A DNA stretch of 64,000 nucleotides from Myxocyprinus asiaticus (GCF_019703515.2 NC_059351.1:19431501-19495500), one strand, 5' to 3'. Positions 34,509 through 46,713 are shown, counted from the first letter of the stretch. Numbers and translations: made by a program. Notes: generated by a model from the sequence alone, not told the origin.

Positions 34509-36084
34509 AACGTTCGAAATAAACAAAATCTATGAAAATGAAAAAGCTTTCACAGTTATAATTTCTTGTATGCTCATTTTATTGCTTTCCTAATAATTAA
34601 TCATTTAAAAATAAGTACGATGCAAATGTTAATTCAAAAATCAACAGTAAATAAAATTATGAGAACTATAACAATCCATCGAAATGTAGGATTCCTTTCT
34701 ACATCTGTTGACCGTTGGTGACCGTTGGGCGTTCCAATTTCTCCCATTCATTTTATCAGAAGTGACCCATCTCTGCTAAAGAGTCTATGGGCTGGCAAAC
34801 CACACAAACCTAAATACCTCCTAAAGCAGAGTGCATGATATATGTTCACTTCCTGGTAACTGTTGTGAAGCAGAGGTTGCAGCCAGAAGATGCTTCTTTA
34901 TCCCTTGCCTGTACATGTGTCTGAAATTGTGACATGTCAGCACTTTAAAATATGCCAACAATATGCTAAATTAACAAAAAGTGAAATCTAAAATTTTTTG
35001 TTTAATAAATGTCTAATAAATTATGATCCTCTGCAGAGCATGCTCCATATATTTCCTATATTTCAGATTTACACATTTCAATTTAAAAACAAAATTCCAT
35101 GAAATCTAATTGAGTAATCATAAACAAAATTAAATGAATAAAATATATTTCAATTGTATTAATTTGGAATTTTGTTATGAATTCAGTTTGAGTGAATTAA
35201 ATTCTATCCATTTATCAACCTAAACAATGTTTAAGACAACTTCACTTATATTTATTAACAAAACACAGCAAAAGTTAGTAAACCGCTGTACTTACAATTA
35301 GAACAACTGAACGCACCAAGTGCTGGTGTTAAAACTCTTGTCTTGAGGACCACATCTCTCCACTTATGATTGCACTTTTTAGTTACATCATTTACATCAT
35401 TCATTCATCCTTATCCTAGGTAAAATCCTTTTCTTAAATCCATTTCCTTCTTTTAGCCTTTGAGTCTCTGAGCTCTGACTGAATTACATGGCAGAAAACA
35501 TTGTTCAAATTAAGAAGAGAGCAGTCAATTGGCCAAACAGCATAACTCCTGTTCCCACCTTACACCTGAAATATTCAATTACTCACTAACTAACAGAAAC
35601 ATTTACATTTCTGTAAAATGACCCATCTTTTTAATCTCTCAATTGTTCTCCTAGGCAGCAATGAGATTAAATGGAGTGCAAATGGAGTCTTTTGCGGAAG
35701 TCTCCTAATGTTCTCAGGTGTTTTTACAAAGAAAAAGACCCCAGTAATCTCACATGTGTCTTCTCTAGAGTTTCAGAACAATTTCTCAAACTGCGCTCAG
35801 ATTCACCACATCCCAAAGTCAGAGATCTCAATATGAACTCAGACATTTCTCGTCAAATTCTCAGAAGAGCAATTGATCGGAGCTATGCTATTCACATTCA
35901 TTTTAGAGGTCGATACACTTACTGTGTGACAACAATTGTTTATTTGGAATTTTAGAAAATGTATGAGGAGCGTTTTCGAAAGTCTGGAAAGGTGGAGGAA
36001 AATGCCATTCTAGTGTGGATGAGTGGCGTAAACATAGTGAAATGAATACATTTTTAAACAAAAACATATTAGTGTGGACGTGGC
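34509..36084. other. AT-rich unassigned DNA
   Basis: No tandem repeats, inverted ends or protein signatures. Frames of up to 94 codons (35671-35955) show no family resemblance. Possibly unique sequence. Confidence 0.4.
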
Positions 36085-36942
36085 TTAAAGGGATAGTTCG
36101 CCACGAAATTCTTTCATCATTTACTCACCCTCATGATATCCCAGGTGTGCATGAATTTCTTTTTTCACCAAAACACATTTGAAGAAAAATAGAAAAATTT
36201 CAGCTTAGTAGGTCTTTAAAATGCAAGTGGATGGTGATCTGACTTTTGAAGCTCCAAAAATCACAGACGGTCAGCATAAATGTCATCCATATGACTCCAG
36301 TGGTTAAATGAATGTCTTCTAAAGCGATACGATTGCTTTTGGTGCAAAAAAAGATCAAAATGTAAGTACTTTTTAACTATAATAGAACTCTTCTGGTAAA
36401 CTAATCTCTCATTCTCCTCTCAGTTGAGACATCCAAGATAAGCACACAAACGCATCATTGTGAGTGAACAAACAGATAATTACTGATCTAAACCAAAACC
36501 AACTAAGCTTCTGTAAAGCGTTCCTCCTACTCACTTGTAAACAGCACTGCTCTTCCGTGTGTGTCGCACGTGGGTCAGTTCTCACGTCTCATGTGCCAAC
36601 GCGTTTATGTCACATGTGCATACCGCTGCTGACTGGAAATGATGATTTAGAGTTAAAAAAGTAAAGAAATATTGATATTTTTCGCACCAAAGGCGATCGT
36701 GTCACTTTAGAAGACATTCATTTAATGGAGTTGTATGGATGATGTTTATGCTGATCATCTGCTCTTTTTGGAGCCTCAAAGGTCTGATTACCATCGACTT
36801 GCATATTATGAAACTACTGAACTAAGATATTTTTCAATTTTTCTTCAAATGTGTTCTGGTGAACAAAAAAAGTCATACACACCTGGGATATCATAAGGGT
36901 GAGTAAATGATTAGATAATTTTTTGGTGAACTATCCCTTTAA
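36085..36942. mobile_element. Complete TTAA-flanked fold-back element
   Basis: TTAA at 36085-36088 and 36939-36942 encloses inverted ends AAGGGATAGTTC and GAACTATCCCTT. Complementarity continues inward: caggtgtgcatgaatttc, ctgacttttgaagctcc and gaatgtcttctaaagcgat are each mirrored in the right half (near 36880, 36770 and 36710). So the whole element is a diverged hairpin around an axis near 36500. TTAA targeting suggests a Kolobok or piggyBac-type source. No coding sequence. Confidence 0.85.
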
Positions 36943-38016
36943 GTCTCCCAAGCTATGAAAGAGCAACATCTGAGCAATAAAATTGTCATTCTGGGATGAA
37001 CTTCCTGTATGCACGACTGTATTATGAATTAAAATCCTCTTTTAACTTCCAAGTCTTCTAATCTTTTGCAGAATCCTTGATTGAATTGATCATTATGAAA
37101 AGGGACATTGGATGGACATTGCTTTTATTGTCAGGGTATGATCCAATAAAAGTGCACTTAGCTTATGAATTAATGTGTTCACATAAATATACACTGTACA
37201 CACAAACGATCCTGATGAATGAGTGAATAAGCAAAGAAGACATATATTTTTGCCCTGTTGATCAATGAATCCACCATAATACAGCATAAAAAATAAAAAT
37301 AAATAAAAATAAATAAATAAATAAATAAATAAACAGGGTTGAATGGTTGTTGCACATAAAAAAAAAAAATGTCATGAGTCAATAATATTTATATTTATTT
37401 AATTATAATGTATGATTAATAACAAGGAACACTGAAACTGAGTGATAATACCAGAACCGTTGTTTCTATTCAAATTATAATCATATGAATTACAAACTCA
37501 TTGTGATGGGGTTGAAATAATGTAGCACTTTAGGGTTAAGTTCAGGGGTGATTCTAGGGTCAGTGGATATTCGGAGCAAAGCCCAGACCTCTGTGGATAT
37601 TCATGGGGCCATCCTTTGATGAAATATCGAAATTTAATACACACGATAATAAAAGTTGAAATGTTACATCTGTGGAGTGTCATTTATGAAGTAAATCTTT
37701 AAATGTTATTAAAACTAAAAGGTCCAACTACTGTAACTTTTGTCTCAGCTTCAGATACACTCTTTTAAAACTGAGCATGTTTACATGCAATTAAGAAAAC
37801 AGTTAATTTCAGGGTTTTTACAGAAAGCAGCGTTCTAAAACGTCATGCAAACTAGACAACAGTGTCATAGGATGGAGCTCAACAGAAAGAATTCAACATT
37901 TAAGGGAGTACAGTGGGAAAATCACATACTATACCCATTTATACACACACCAGTGTAAAATACACACTGTCCCTCATGTTCGTGTTTATGCGCTGTACTT
38001 TGGGGGAATCCAATAG
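36943..38016. other. AT-rich DNA with a tetranucleotide run
   Basis: (AAAT)n at 37289-37334; otherwise no feature recognised. Confidence 0.5.
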
Positions 38017-38071
38017 AGGGAAACGTCCTGGTTACTTGCGCAACCTCCGTTCCCTGATGGAGGGAACAAGA

Positions 38072-38460
38072 TGTTGTGTCGATGTAGTGACACTAGGGGT
38101 CACTCCTGGGAGCCCGAGACACCTCTGGTCTTTGATAAAAGGCCAATGAAATTTGGCGAGTGGTATTTGCATGCCACTCCCCTGGACATATTGGTATAAA
38201 AGGAGCTGGTATGCAACCACTCATTCAGGTTTTGTACTGAGGAGCCGAGACAAGGTCCTGGCCATTTCAGCAGGTAGTTCAGCGTTGTGGCAGGAGGGAC
38301 ACAACGTCTCGTTCCCTCCATCAGGGAACGGAGGTTACGCAAGTAACCAGGACATTCCCTATCTGTCACTCACTCGACGTTGTGTCGATGTAGTGACACT
38401 AGGGGTCCCAATACGAAATGCCGCAACTGGCTGAACTGTGTTACATGAACTGGCGGTGTG
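38072..38460 (+). repeat. Left long inverted repeat of the DIRS1-like element
   Basis: 389 bp matching 40131-40519 in reverse with roughly eight differences. It contains a TATA-like gtataaaaggag at about 38195. The segment at 38305-38400 (ggttacgcaagtaaccagg, then ttccctatctgtcactcac) joins the complements of both outer termini. Gtcgatgtagtgacactag occurs twice within it. Confidence 0.9.
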
Positions 38461-38559
38461 TGATGGGCAGACCAAGCGATACACCTGGCCAGCTGCCCCG
38501 GACTTACCTGCTTGTGCGTGCCACTACACGGGATGAAACCGGTTCCACCCAGAGATTGT

Positions 38560-39495
38560 AGAACCTCTCAAAGGTGTTGGGTGTTGCCCAGCCCGCTGCT
38601 CTGCAAATGTCTGTTAGAGAGGCACAACTGGTCATGGCCCAGGAGGCCGTTACACCCCTGGTAGAATGGGCCCCTTGTAGCCCTGCCGGGGTGGCACATC
38701 CTGGGCATGATATGCCATTGTTATGGCGTCAATGAGCCAGTGGGCGATCCTCTGCTTGGAGACAGCGCTTCCTTTCCGCTATCCACCAAAGCAGACAAAG
38801 AGCTGCTCAGAGACTATAAAGCTCTGTGTGCGATCCAAATAGATGCGTAAAGCGTGCAGCGCACACAGCAACATCAGGGCTGGGTCTGCCTTCTCCTGGG
38901 GCAGCGCTTGCATGTTCACCACCTGGCCCCTAAAAGGGGTCGTGAGAACCTTGGGCACATAGCCCGGTCGGGGTCTCAGGATCACATGAGAGTAGCCCGG
39001 ACCGAACTCCAGGCACGTTTCGCTGACAGAGAATGCTTGCAGGTCTCCTACCCTCTTGATAGAAGTGAGCGTAGTCAGGAGGGCAGTCTTCAAAGAGAGT
39101 GCCTTAAGCTCAGCTGACTGCAAGGGCTCAAAGGGGGCTCTCCGTAGATCTTGAAGAACTACAGAGAGGTCCCATGAGGGAACGAGGTGCGGTCTGAAGG
39201 GATTCAACCTCCTGGTGCCTCTCAGGAACATGACGATCAGGTCGTGCTTCCCTAAGGACTTACCATCCACTGTGTCGTGGTGTGCCGCTATAGCGGCTAC
39301 ATACACCTTCAAGGTGGAGGGGGACAGCCGCCCTTCCAACCTCTCCTGCAGGAAGGAAAGCACAGATCCGACTGCGCATCTCTGGGGGTCTTCGCGTTGG
39401 GAAGAACACCACTTAGCGAACTGATGCCACTTAAAGGCATACAGGCACCTCGTAGAGGGAGCCTGAGTGATCATGTCAGCTGTGTGCCAGCGCAT
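38560..39495 (-). pseudogene. DIRS-type tyrosine recombinase
   Basis: The open part (39495-38779) has an N-terminal SAM-like fold region (KWHQFAKWCSSQ, LSPSTLKVYVAAI). The catalytic-domain segment SIKRVGDLQAFSV contains the first catalytic Arg. Past a TAG in FGG-RKGS, the frame continues, and after a shift CRAAGWATPNTFERFYNL near 38565-38625 contains the nucleophile Tyr. The HSTRG-type box that should carry the second Arg reads ILPG, so that residue is lost. The enzyme would integrate circular cDNA; this copy cannot. Confidence 0.82.
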
Positions 39496-39599
39496 CTATA
39501 CCGAGAGGTGCCTCGGTCAGGGCGTACCAGAGCGGGCAGTGGGAGGATTCTTGGGAGCGAACAGGTCTACCTGTGCCTATGTGAATCGACTCCAGATCA

Positions 39600-40130
39600 G
39601 CTGGACTGTCCCCTGAGGGTAACCTGCCATGACAGCGCATCCGCTGCAGTGTTGAGGTCACCCGGGATGTGAGTGGCTCACAGCGACTTGAGGTGCTGCT
39701 GACTTCAGAGGAAGAGATGGTGGGAGAGTTGTGACATACAACGGGAGCGCAGACTGCCTTGACGGTTGATATATGCTACCATTGCCGTGTTGTCTGTCTG
39801 AACTAACACATGCTTGCCCTGGATCAACGGCCGAAACCTCCGCAGGGCGAGCAGAATTGCCAGCAACTTGAGGCAGTTGATGTGCAAGGAGCCAAGGGAA
39901 GAAAGGAATGGGAAGAAAGGAACGGGGGCAGGGCGTGGCTGCTCTTTTAGAGAAATATACTCTTTTTTAGAATATACTCTTTTATTTCTGCCGAAGCACC
40001 CAGGGGCGTTCTCTGCAGTGCCCCAGTGCAGAGGGGGGAGAAGCCGCTGAAATGCGCTATCAGATCCAGCAGAGGTGAATGAACAGCCGTGGGAATTCAG
40101 CTCAGTGAGCATCGACCGTTCGGCTCTGAA
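39600..40130 (-). pseudogene. DIRS-type RNase H domain with 5' remnant
   Basis: HINCLKLLAILLALRRFRPL supplies the Glu region and VLVQTDNTAMVAYINRQG the Asp motif (39765-39900). IPGDLNTAADALS near 39640 gives the last Asp. The preceding stretch (40130-39905) is unrelated to reverse transcriptase and directly follows the inverted repeat, so the reverse transcriptase was deleted. Confidence 0.78.
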
Positions 40131-40519
40131 CACACCGCCAGTTCATGTAACACAGTTCAGCCAGTTGCGGCATTTCGTATTGGGACCCCTAGTGTCACTA
40201 CATCGACACAACGTCGAGTGAGTGACAGATAGGGAATGTCCTGGTTACTTGCGTAACCTCCGTTCCCTGATGGAGGGAACGAGACATTGTGTCCCTCCTG
40301 CCACAACGCTGAACTACCTGCTGAAATGGCCAGGACCTTGTCTCAGCTCCTCAGTACAAAACCTGAATGAGTGGTTGCATACCAGCTCCTTTTATACCCA
40401 TATGTCTGGGGGAGTGGTATGCAAATACCACTCGCCAATTTTCATTGGCCTTTTATCAAAGACCAGAGGTGTCTCGGGCTCCCAGGAGTGACCCCTAGTG
40501 TCACTACATCGACACAACG
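40131..40519 (-). repeat. Right long inverted repeat of the DIRS1-like element
   Basis: Reverse complement of 38072-38460, about 98% identical by eye, including the circle-junction-like segment (here about 40190-40285). The high similarity points to recent origin or gene conversion between arms. Confidence 0.9.
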
Positions 40520-40543
40520 TCGAGTGAGTGACAGATAGGGAAC

Positions 40544-41345
40544 CCCACTATTGCAGTGCAATTCTGCTGCAGGTCATGATAGAAAGTAAAGGAAACAAAC
40601 ACAGCAACAATTCTAGAATATCTAGAAATAAAGCAAAAAAAATAAATAAAATAAAATAAAAAAATAAATAAAGTCTTTCTCTGATCCCATATTTGTTTTT
40701 TACACAAGTGTCAAGAGAAAATAACGTTGATGTGGAGAAAGCTGTTTACTGATCGAGTCACATGTATATGGGACTAAAGAGAAAGCCGGTAACACAGCTC
40801 ATCTAAATGCATACACAGATTTCAAGACTTAAGCAACTTTCTTGCAATAAACAGCTTTCTGGTGTCCATGTAAAAATAGTCACTATGTACTTTAAAACGT
40901 GATGCTATTTTTGTCCCTTTCGGCTTTCCATAATTTGACACACATTATGTACAACTGACAGTTCTGAAGCCTATTATTGATTCATTGTGTATGTTAAGTT
41001 AGTTTAGAAGATAACAGGCTGTAAAAAGGCTAAAATAGATGCCTATGAGAAAAAAAATAATGGCTAAATTTGCCAAAGTTTGCCAGGTTTATTGCATCTT
41101 GTCTTAATAAAAGAGTTTTGCAAATAAAAATTTTACTTATTGTTTCACAGTTATATATCTTAATATTTGGTACTTACTGCATCTGGATGGACCAACTCTC
41201 AACCCAATTTCTAATATCTCACCAATAACTATTAGTTCTTTGCTAGGCTGCAACCACATATTTACAACTGGGGTAATAGTCTATAAGAATTGAAAAACCC
41301 ATATTTAATCACATAGTTAGCTTAGCAACATGCTAACATCAAACT
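40544..41345. other. Non-coding stretch
   Basis: AT-rich; an (AAAT)-like run lies at 40632-40672. Nothing else recognised. Confidence 0.4.
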
Positions 41346-41552
41346 TTACATTTACATTTATGCATTTGGCAGACACTTTTATCCAAAGCGACTTACAGTG
41401 CCCTTATTACAGGGACAATGCTCCTGGAGCAACCTGGAGTTAAGTGCCTTGCTCAAGGTCACAGTGGTGATGGCTGTGGGAATTGAACCAGCAACCTTCT
41501 GATTACCAGTTATGTGCTTTAGCCCACTACGCCTCCACCACTCCCATAAACT
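41346..41552 (-). repeat. V-SINE-like tRNA-derived SINE
   Basis: On the minus strand it starts with a tRNA-like head: A-box-like ggcgtagtggg and B-box GGTTCAATTCC (41480-41495). The conserved central part is cttgagcaaggcacttaac, and the tail gtaagtcgctttggataaaa...ctgccaaatgcataaatgt. This order is typical of vertebrate V-SINEs, whose tails match LINE 3' ends. About 200 bp, apparently complete. No target duplication is clear. Confidence 0.75.
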
Positions 41553-42046
41553 TTGTTAGACTATGAGATGAGTCTCTTGTGCACTTCACACATAGTCTCA
41601 TGACATCTCGTAATCATTTTCTAAAAGTTTTGAGTAGAAAATGAACTTCAGACTTCACAAAACAAGAAGTTACCAAATGTGACATCAAAATCAACAATAA
41701 AACGTTGTAAATCAACAGTGAAACCATGCAAGCTCATTAATTATTCAAGCCCAGTGCATGCTGAGAACACCAGCTTGAAAAGTTATGTAAAATTTATAAT
41801 ATTTTACCTGTGAAGTTTACTCAAATTAGCAAATAAAAATTACAATGTTTTCTAGTTTAGGATTGATACAGTACATGATGTCACATTGTAATGATAACAA
41901 ACAATCATAAATATTTACCTATAAGCTAGAGCATTCATTTTCACATGTTTAAATTAAGTACAACTATATAATTTACTTAATATTCTCAAGTTCACGCTTT
42001 AACTTAATTAAATATAGAAAGTACTTAATCTTTTCTTCTATATTGA
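41553..42046. other. AT-rich non-coding DNA
   Basis: No signal recognised up to the poly-T tract at 42047-42069. Confidence 0.4.
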
Positions 42047-42069
42047 TTTTTTTTTTTTTTTTTTTTTTT
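42047..42069. repeat. Poly-T tract
   Basis: About 23 consecutive T residues. Confidence 0.95.
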
Positions 42070-43499
42070 GTGTACTCAGTAAGAAAATGATTTTTGGCAG
42101 TCTTTATTTGAATATAGGAAATTTCTGTGGACAGATTTACTCATTCCATATTTATTTAATACAAATGACTGATGAATGTCAAATAACTTGTAATACGCTT
42201 CCCTCATCTAGTTCCAAACCTCCATGTTTTCTTTCTTCTGTGATTTACAAAAGTTATTTTGCTTTTAAAGTTATGATAGGTTTAGGGTTTGGGTAAGAGG
42301 TTACCCTTTAAAATTGTGTTTTGGTTTGGGTTAAATATAGTCATAACATTATTCGATGGTTTGTATATTTTTCTCTATGCGACAAAAAGTTGTACCCTTT
42401 TTACTATTTTTAAGGCTTGTTATTACATCAGTTTGGCAGCACTACACAAGAAGTTGCTGTCAATCTAAAGCATCAATTTCAACAATCAACAATCAGTCAC
42501 TTATGAGGTTCCATTTTGGTTTGGATGCTGTCTTTGTAGGTTGCCCCCTATGTAGATAGTAGACACCAAGGGCAGCTGACTAATTTTGGAACAAAGCAAT
42601 AGTCTTGTTTCCATGACTGCCCTACCTTTTGGTGCCATTGGTCTCTGAGGCTATGTGGAGCACCAATTTCACCTTTTGTGCATCACACACCCCCTGTGAT
42701 TAAAAACGTCTGACTGTTTGTCAAAATCCAGTTTGTCCTTGACCTAGCATTTCACAAAAGGGAGGACACATGGGGACTTAATAAAGCACAACAGGCTGTC
42801 GGGCGTTTGACCAAAGATTCTGAGCCTTTGAGCTGAAATGGGTGTTTCTTCATTCGAGTGCACACAGGGGGGCACGGCCATGACTGATATGAGTGAGCAA
42901 TGCTTCTGATGATGACCTCTGACTGTGCGACCCCCGATCATTGACCTATTAAAGAGACAAGGGCCCAGGCTCCATCAAACTGTTATCAAAAATTTATTTA
43001 ACAGTTGTAATGGACATTAATGGGCCGTGTTATTTCGTAATGATGGAATAATACTGAAAAAGAGCTTTGAAAAATGGTCGCTAAAGGATTTTAGGTGGTA
43101 AAGAAACCTCACGTCATTGGCTGTTTTCTCAATGTATCCACCTTTATCATGTTTAAACACAGAAAATAATATGTACAATGCAAACATCATTTTCTTAGTT
43201 AGTATTTTTGTCCAGTAAAACTATCTAAACATCTTTAAAACAAGATACATTTACATGACAAGTAAAAGATGTAAGATATTAAGTCTTGCTTTCAAAGAAA
43301 TCTAACACAATTTAGTGAGGTTTATGCTTTAAACAAGAATAACAAAATGCCAATGGGGTTAGAAAATTACATAGCCCTTTAAAGGACAGGGCGGGTATTT
43401 ATTTTCCGAAATAGTTTTACATTCCCTCACAAAAAGTTTTACGTTCACTCGCAATAGCTTTATCCATCCCTTATGAAAATTAATAGTTGATCTTTGGTA
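42070..43499. other. Repeat-free stretch, candidate unique or conserved DNA at 42560-42990
   Basis: From 42560 to 42990 the sequence is of even base composition and high complexity, with no repeat or frame. That contrasts with the transposon-rich surroundings. It is the type of sequence in which conserved non-coding elements are found, but conservation cannot be judged here. Confidence 0.3.
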
Positions 43500-43870
43500 T
43501 TTGTAATAAAACTATAGTAACCATGTAGTTTACCATATAGTTAAATATAGTTACCATGGTTTTACTACAGAAACCTATATAGAAATTATAATAATACAAG
43601 AAAACCAAAATTATTATATAATAAAAATCATAAACATTCAGCAAAAAACACAGTTACTACAGTTACTATAGTAACACCATGGGTAACTGCGAGTATGGTT
43701 GAAGTATGGGTTTTAAAACCATGGTTCAACCAAAAAAACAAGCCCCTACAAAAATTAACTATGGCTTCACTATAGTAAAACTGCAGTAACCTAGTATCCA
43801 TGGTAACAACAATGGATTAAAAAAAATTGTGTTCCAAAATTAACCATGGTGTTACTGTAGTAAAAGTAAC
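43500..43870. repeat. Cluster of ACCATGG / TACTATAGTA palindromic motifs
   Basis: Accatggt, taccatgg, tactacagtaa and actatagta recur many times in both orientations over about 370 bp. A related accatggttactgtagtaaaacc stretch is at 5681-5705. It is probably several copies of a small palindromic fish repeat. Confidence 0.6.
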
Positions 43871-43953
43871 TATAGTTTGGAAGAACACTAAAAAAAAATT
43901 ATTTTTGCATTTCAAAAAGGTCCATCAAATTGAATTGACTAAAATTATAAATA

Positions 43954-43957
<4 letters not shown>

Positions 43958-44017
<60 letters not shown>
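43958..44017. repeat. (TA)n microsatellite
   Basis: About 30 uninterrupted TA units. Confidence 0.95.
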
Positions 44018-44021
<4 letters not shown>

Positions 44022-44431
44022 ATTTTAGTATTTAACAAGTCAAATACTTTCCATGTACCATCACTGTAAAGCACAACCTATTTTGGCTTATTGCTTCATT
44101 AAATCAGTGTATAAATTATTTTTTATTTATACTTAAAACAAAGGGTTGGTAAAGATTTGTCCATTTAAAAAAATGATGTGCGTATTGGGGTTTACAATTT
44201 AGAATCTGTCCATACATTCATATTGTACGTACAGTTGGCAATCAGTCTCATACTTGTTAAAAAGCATGTGTTCTTAAAATACACTTTATGTATGAATACT
44301 TATGAATACTAAAGAGATGTGGTGTAGCCATATAGTTAATAAGGACCTAATTGAAACACTAAAAAAACATATTTTTATTTGTATACTTTGGGCTTTAACT
44401 CAATTGTCCAATGAACTGCAGAATGCGGCAT

Positions 44432-44432
44432 G

Positions 44433-44493
<61 letters not shown>
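44432..44493. repeat. (AC)n(AG)n microsatellite
   Basis: Seven AC units followed by about 24 AG units. Confidence 0.95.
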
Positions 44494-44496
<3 letters not shown>

Positions 44497-44721
44497 TGTA
44501 GCGCTTATTTTCCACAGCTAAAAATACGGGTTAATGCTGTACTATGAACGGAGAAAAGTAGCAATAGCCAACTTAAACTAAAAGTAGCAGCAATGGTGGC
44601 TATAGATTGATTCACTCTTGGATCAAAACAGTTAATTTCTGCAAACATCTCCACATAAGTTTGATCTCAGATGGACATATTTAGACAATTGTGACAAAAA
44701 ATGTCAAACGTTGAAATCTAT

Positions 44722-46713
44722 GAAGGTAAAATAGTGCCTAAATTATTTGCAAGCACAGTGTAAGATTTGTAAAAGCGTAAATGAAGTTACAAGCGTGACA
44801 GAAAAATTTGAGTATGATTTGTGAAATTGTAAATCAAATTGCAAGCGTAAAAATAAATTGCATGTGCACAGAAGGTTTTGTAAAGGTGTAAATCAAGTTG
44901 CAAGCATAAGAAAGCTTTCTTAAGTGTAATTCATGTGTTGTGAATTTGCAGTTTCATATTAATACAAAGCAAATGTGGTCTGCATTGACTTTTTTTTCGC
45001 GCTTACTTTTTTGGCACTGTTTTTTCACCTAAACATGGCCAAGAACATTGCAAACCTACAATCAGCGATATGCAAGCAAAGAAAGGGTTTAAAGAACAGC
45101 CAAATGTATTGGCCATGTAGAATCAGTCTATATGTGTAAAATAAACTACTGCAAACGTGTAAATGACTTGTGTTTGTGGCATAAACATTTTTCAGAACTA
45201 ATCCGATATACACTGTTCTGTCTTCCCTTTTGTTGCGCTCACACTTTTGGCACGAATTTCTCACAGAAAAGAATTTTGCAAGTGCAAGTGGAAAGGCGGA
45301 TCTACCAGATTCTAGTAACCAATCAAATGAGGTTTTTCTTGACTAGTTTATTCTGACCTGATTGGTTTAATAATGTGACAGACAGCTTCTTCTTCTTATA
45401 TCTCAGCGTCGTTCCTCTGGGTATCTCTCCTCTCTTAAATATTAAACTTAAATATTAATGAATACACATTCTTTTATTGTAAGAGTAAAGTTGAGCAGAC
45501 ACCGTCTATTGATATAAATATGATTTTCAATCCGGTTTTCAAATGTTTCTTCTTGTTGCTGTTCATTATTTTAATTATATTTTAATTACTTTCAATTGTC
45601 ATTGGCATGGCAAATGGGTGGATGGATGGATGGAAATGGCTGGTATCATAGAACTCATTCTAGAAAAGAAAATGTTATAAGTAAACTCTATTTATCTATC
45701 TGTTCAGAGAGTTTCATTTTATATGGCTTACTTTATTAATTTGTTTTCTAGCATGAGTTCTATGATACCAGCTAACTCCATCTATTCATCAAAATGCCAT
45801 GCCAATGATAATTAAAAGTTCATGTAATTAAAATAATGAACAGCAACAAGAAAGAATCATTTGAACACCAGATTGAGAATCATATTTATATCAATAAAAG
45901 GTTTCTGCTCAAATTTACTCTCACAATAAAAGAATGTGTATGTATTAATATTTAAGTTTAATATTTAAGAGAGGAGAGATACCCAGAGGAACGATGCTGA
46001 GCCATATGAAGAAGAAGCTATCTGTCTTGTTGTTAAACCAATCAGGTCAGAGTAAACTGGTCAAGGAAAATCTCATTTGATTGGTTACTACAATATGGTA
46101 GATCCACCTTCCCACTTGTGCTTGCAAAACTCTTTTCAGTGATAAATTCGTGCAAAAAGTGTGAGCGCAACAAAAGGGAAGATGGAACAGTGTATATCAG
46201 ATTATTTCTGGAAAATATTTATGCCACAAACACAAGTAATTTACACGTTTGCAGTAGTTTATTTTACAGATACAGACTGATTCTGTGCGGTCTATCTGTT
46301 TTGCTGTTCTTTAAACCCTTTTTTGGCTTGCATATCACTGATTGTAGGTTTGCAATGTTTTTGGCCATGTTTAGGCGAAAAAACAGTGCCAAAAGCTAAA
46401 CAAACAAAATAAAAAAAGTAAAAAAGTCAGAAGACTACAGATTTACTTTGTGTTCATATGAAATTGCATATTCACAATACTAAAGAAAGCATTAAAGTAT
46501 TGCTAATATTTTTTTCTTATGCAACTTAATTTACACCTTTACAAAACCTTCACTGAACATGCAATTTATTTTTAGGTTTGTAATTTGATTTACACTTTCA
46601 CAAATCTTACTCTGCACATGCAAATTTTTCTATCACGCTTGTAACTTCATTTTTACAAATCTTACACTGCACTTTCAAATCATTTTGGCACTATTTTACC
46701 TTCATAGAAATCC
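44722..46713. repeat. 2-kb palindrome (giant fold-back element)
   Basis: The left edge aaatctatgaaggtaaaatag is mirrored by ctattttaccttcatagaaat at the right. Matching pairs continue inward: gttacaagcgtgacag / ctatcacgcttgtaac, tggcactgttttttc / gaaaaaacagtgcca, ctactgcaaacgtgtaaatga / gtaatttacacgtttgcagtag, gatacccagaggaacg / cgttcctctgggtatc, and cattggcatggca near the axis. The axis is near 45717. Arms are about 950 bp and roughly 90% alike. Frames such as 46118-46399 and 45025-45264 are the same sequence on opposite arms, not genes. Confidence 0.88.

Larger units (their letters stand above)
38017..40543 (-). mobile_element. DIRS1-like tyrosine-recombinase retrotransposon, internally deleted
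   Basis: Two near-identical inverted repeats (38072-38460 and 40131-40519) enclose RNase H and tyrosine-recombinase remnants on the minus strand, in the DIRS order. Gag and reverse transcriptase are missing. Outside the inverted repeats lie unlike short termini (38017-38071 and 40520-40543). Their complements are joined head to tail inside both repeats, which is how a DIRS internal complementary region is built. No target duplication is expected for this mechanism and none is seen. Confidence 0.82.

Noticed and set aside
46118..46399. 93-codon frame as a gene
   Set aside because: It lies in one arm of the 2-kb palindrome and its mirror (45025-45264) is equally open; it reflects the repeated sequence.
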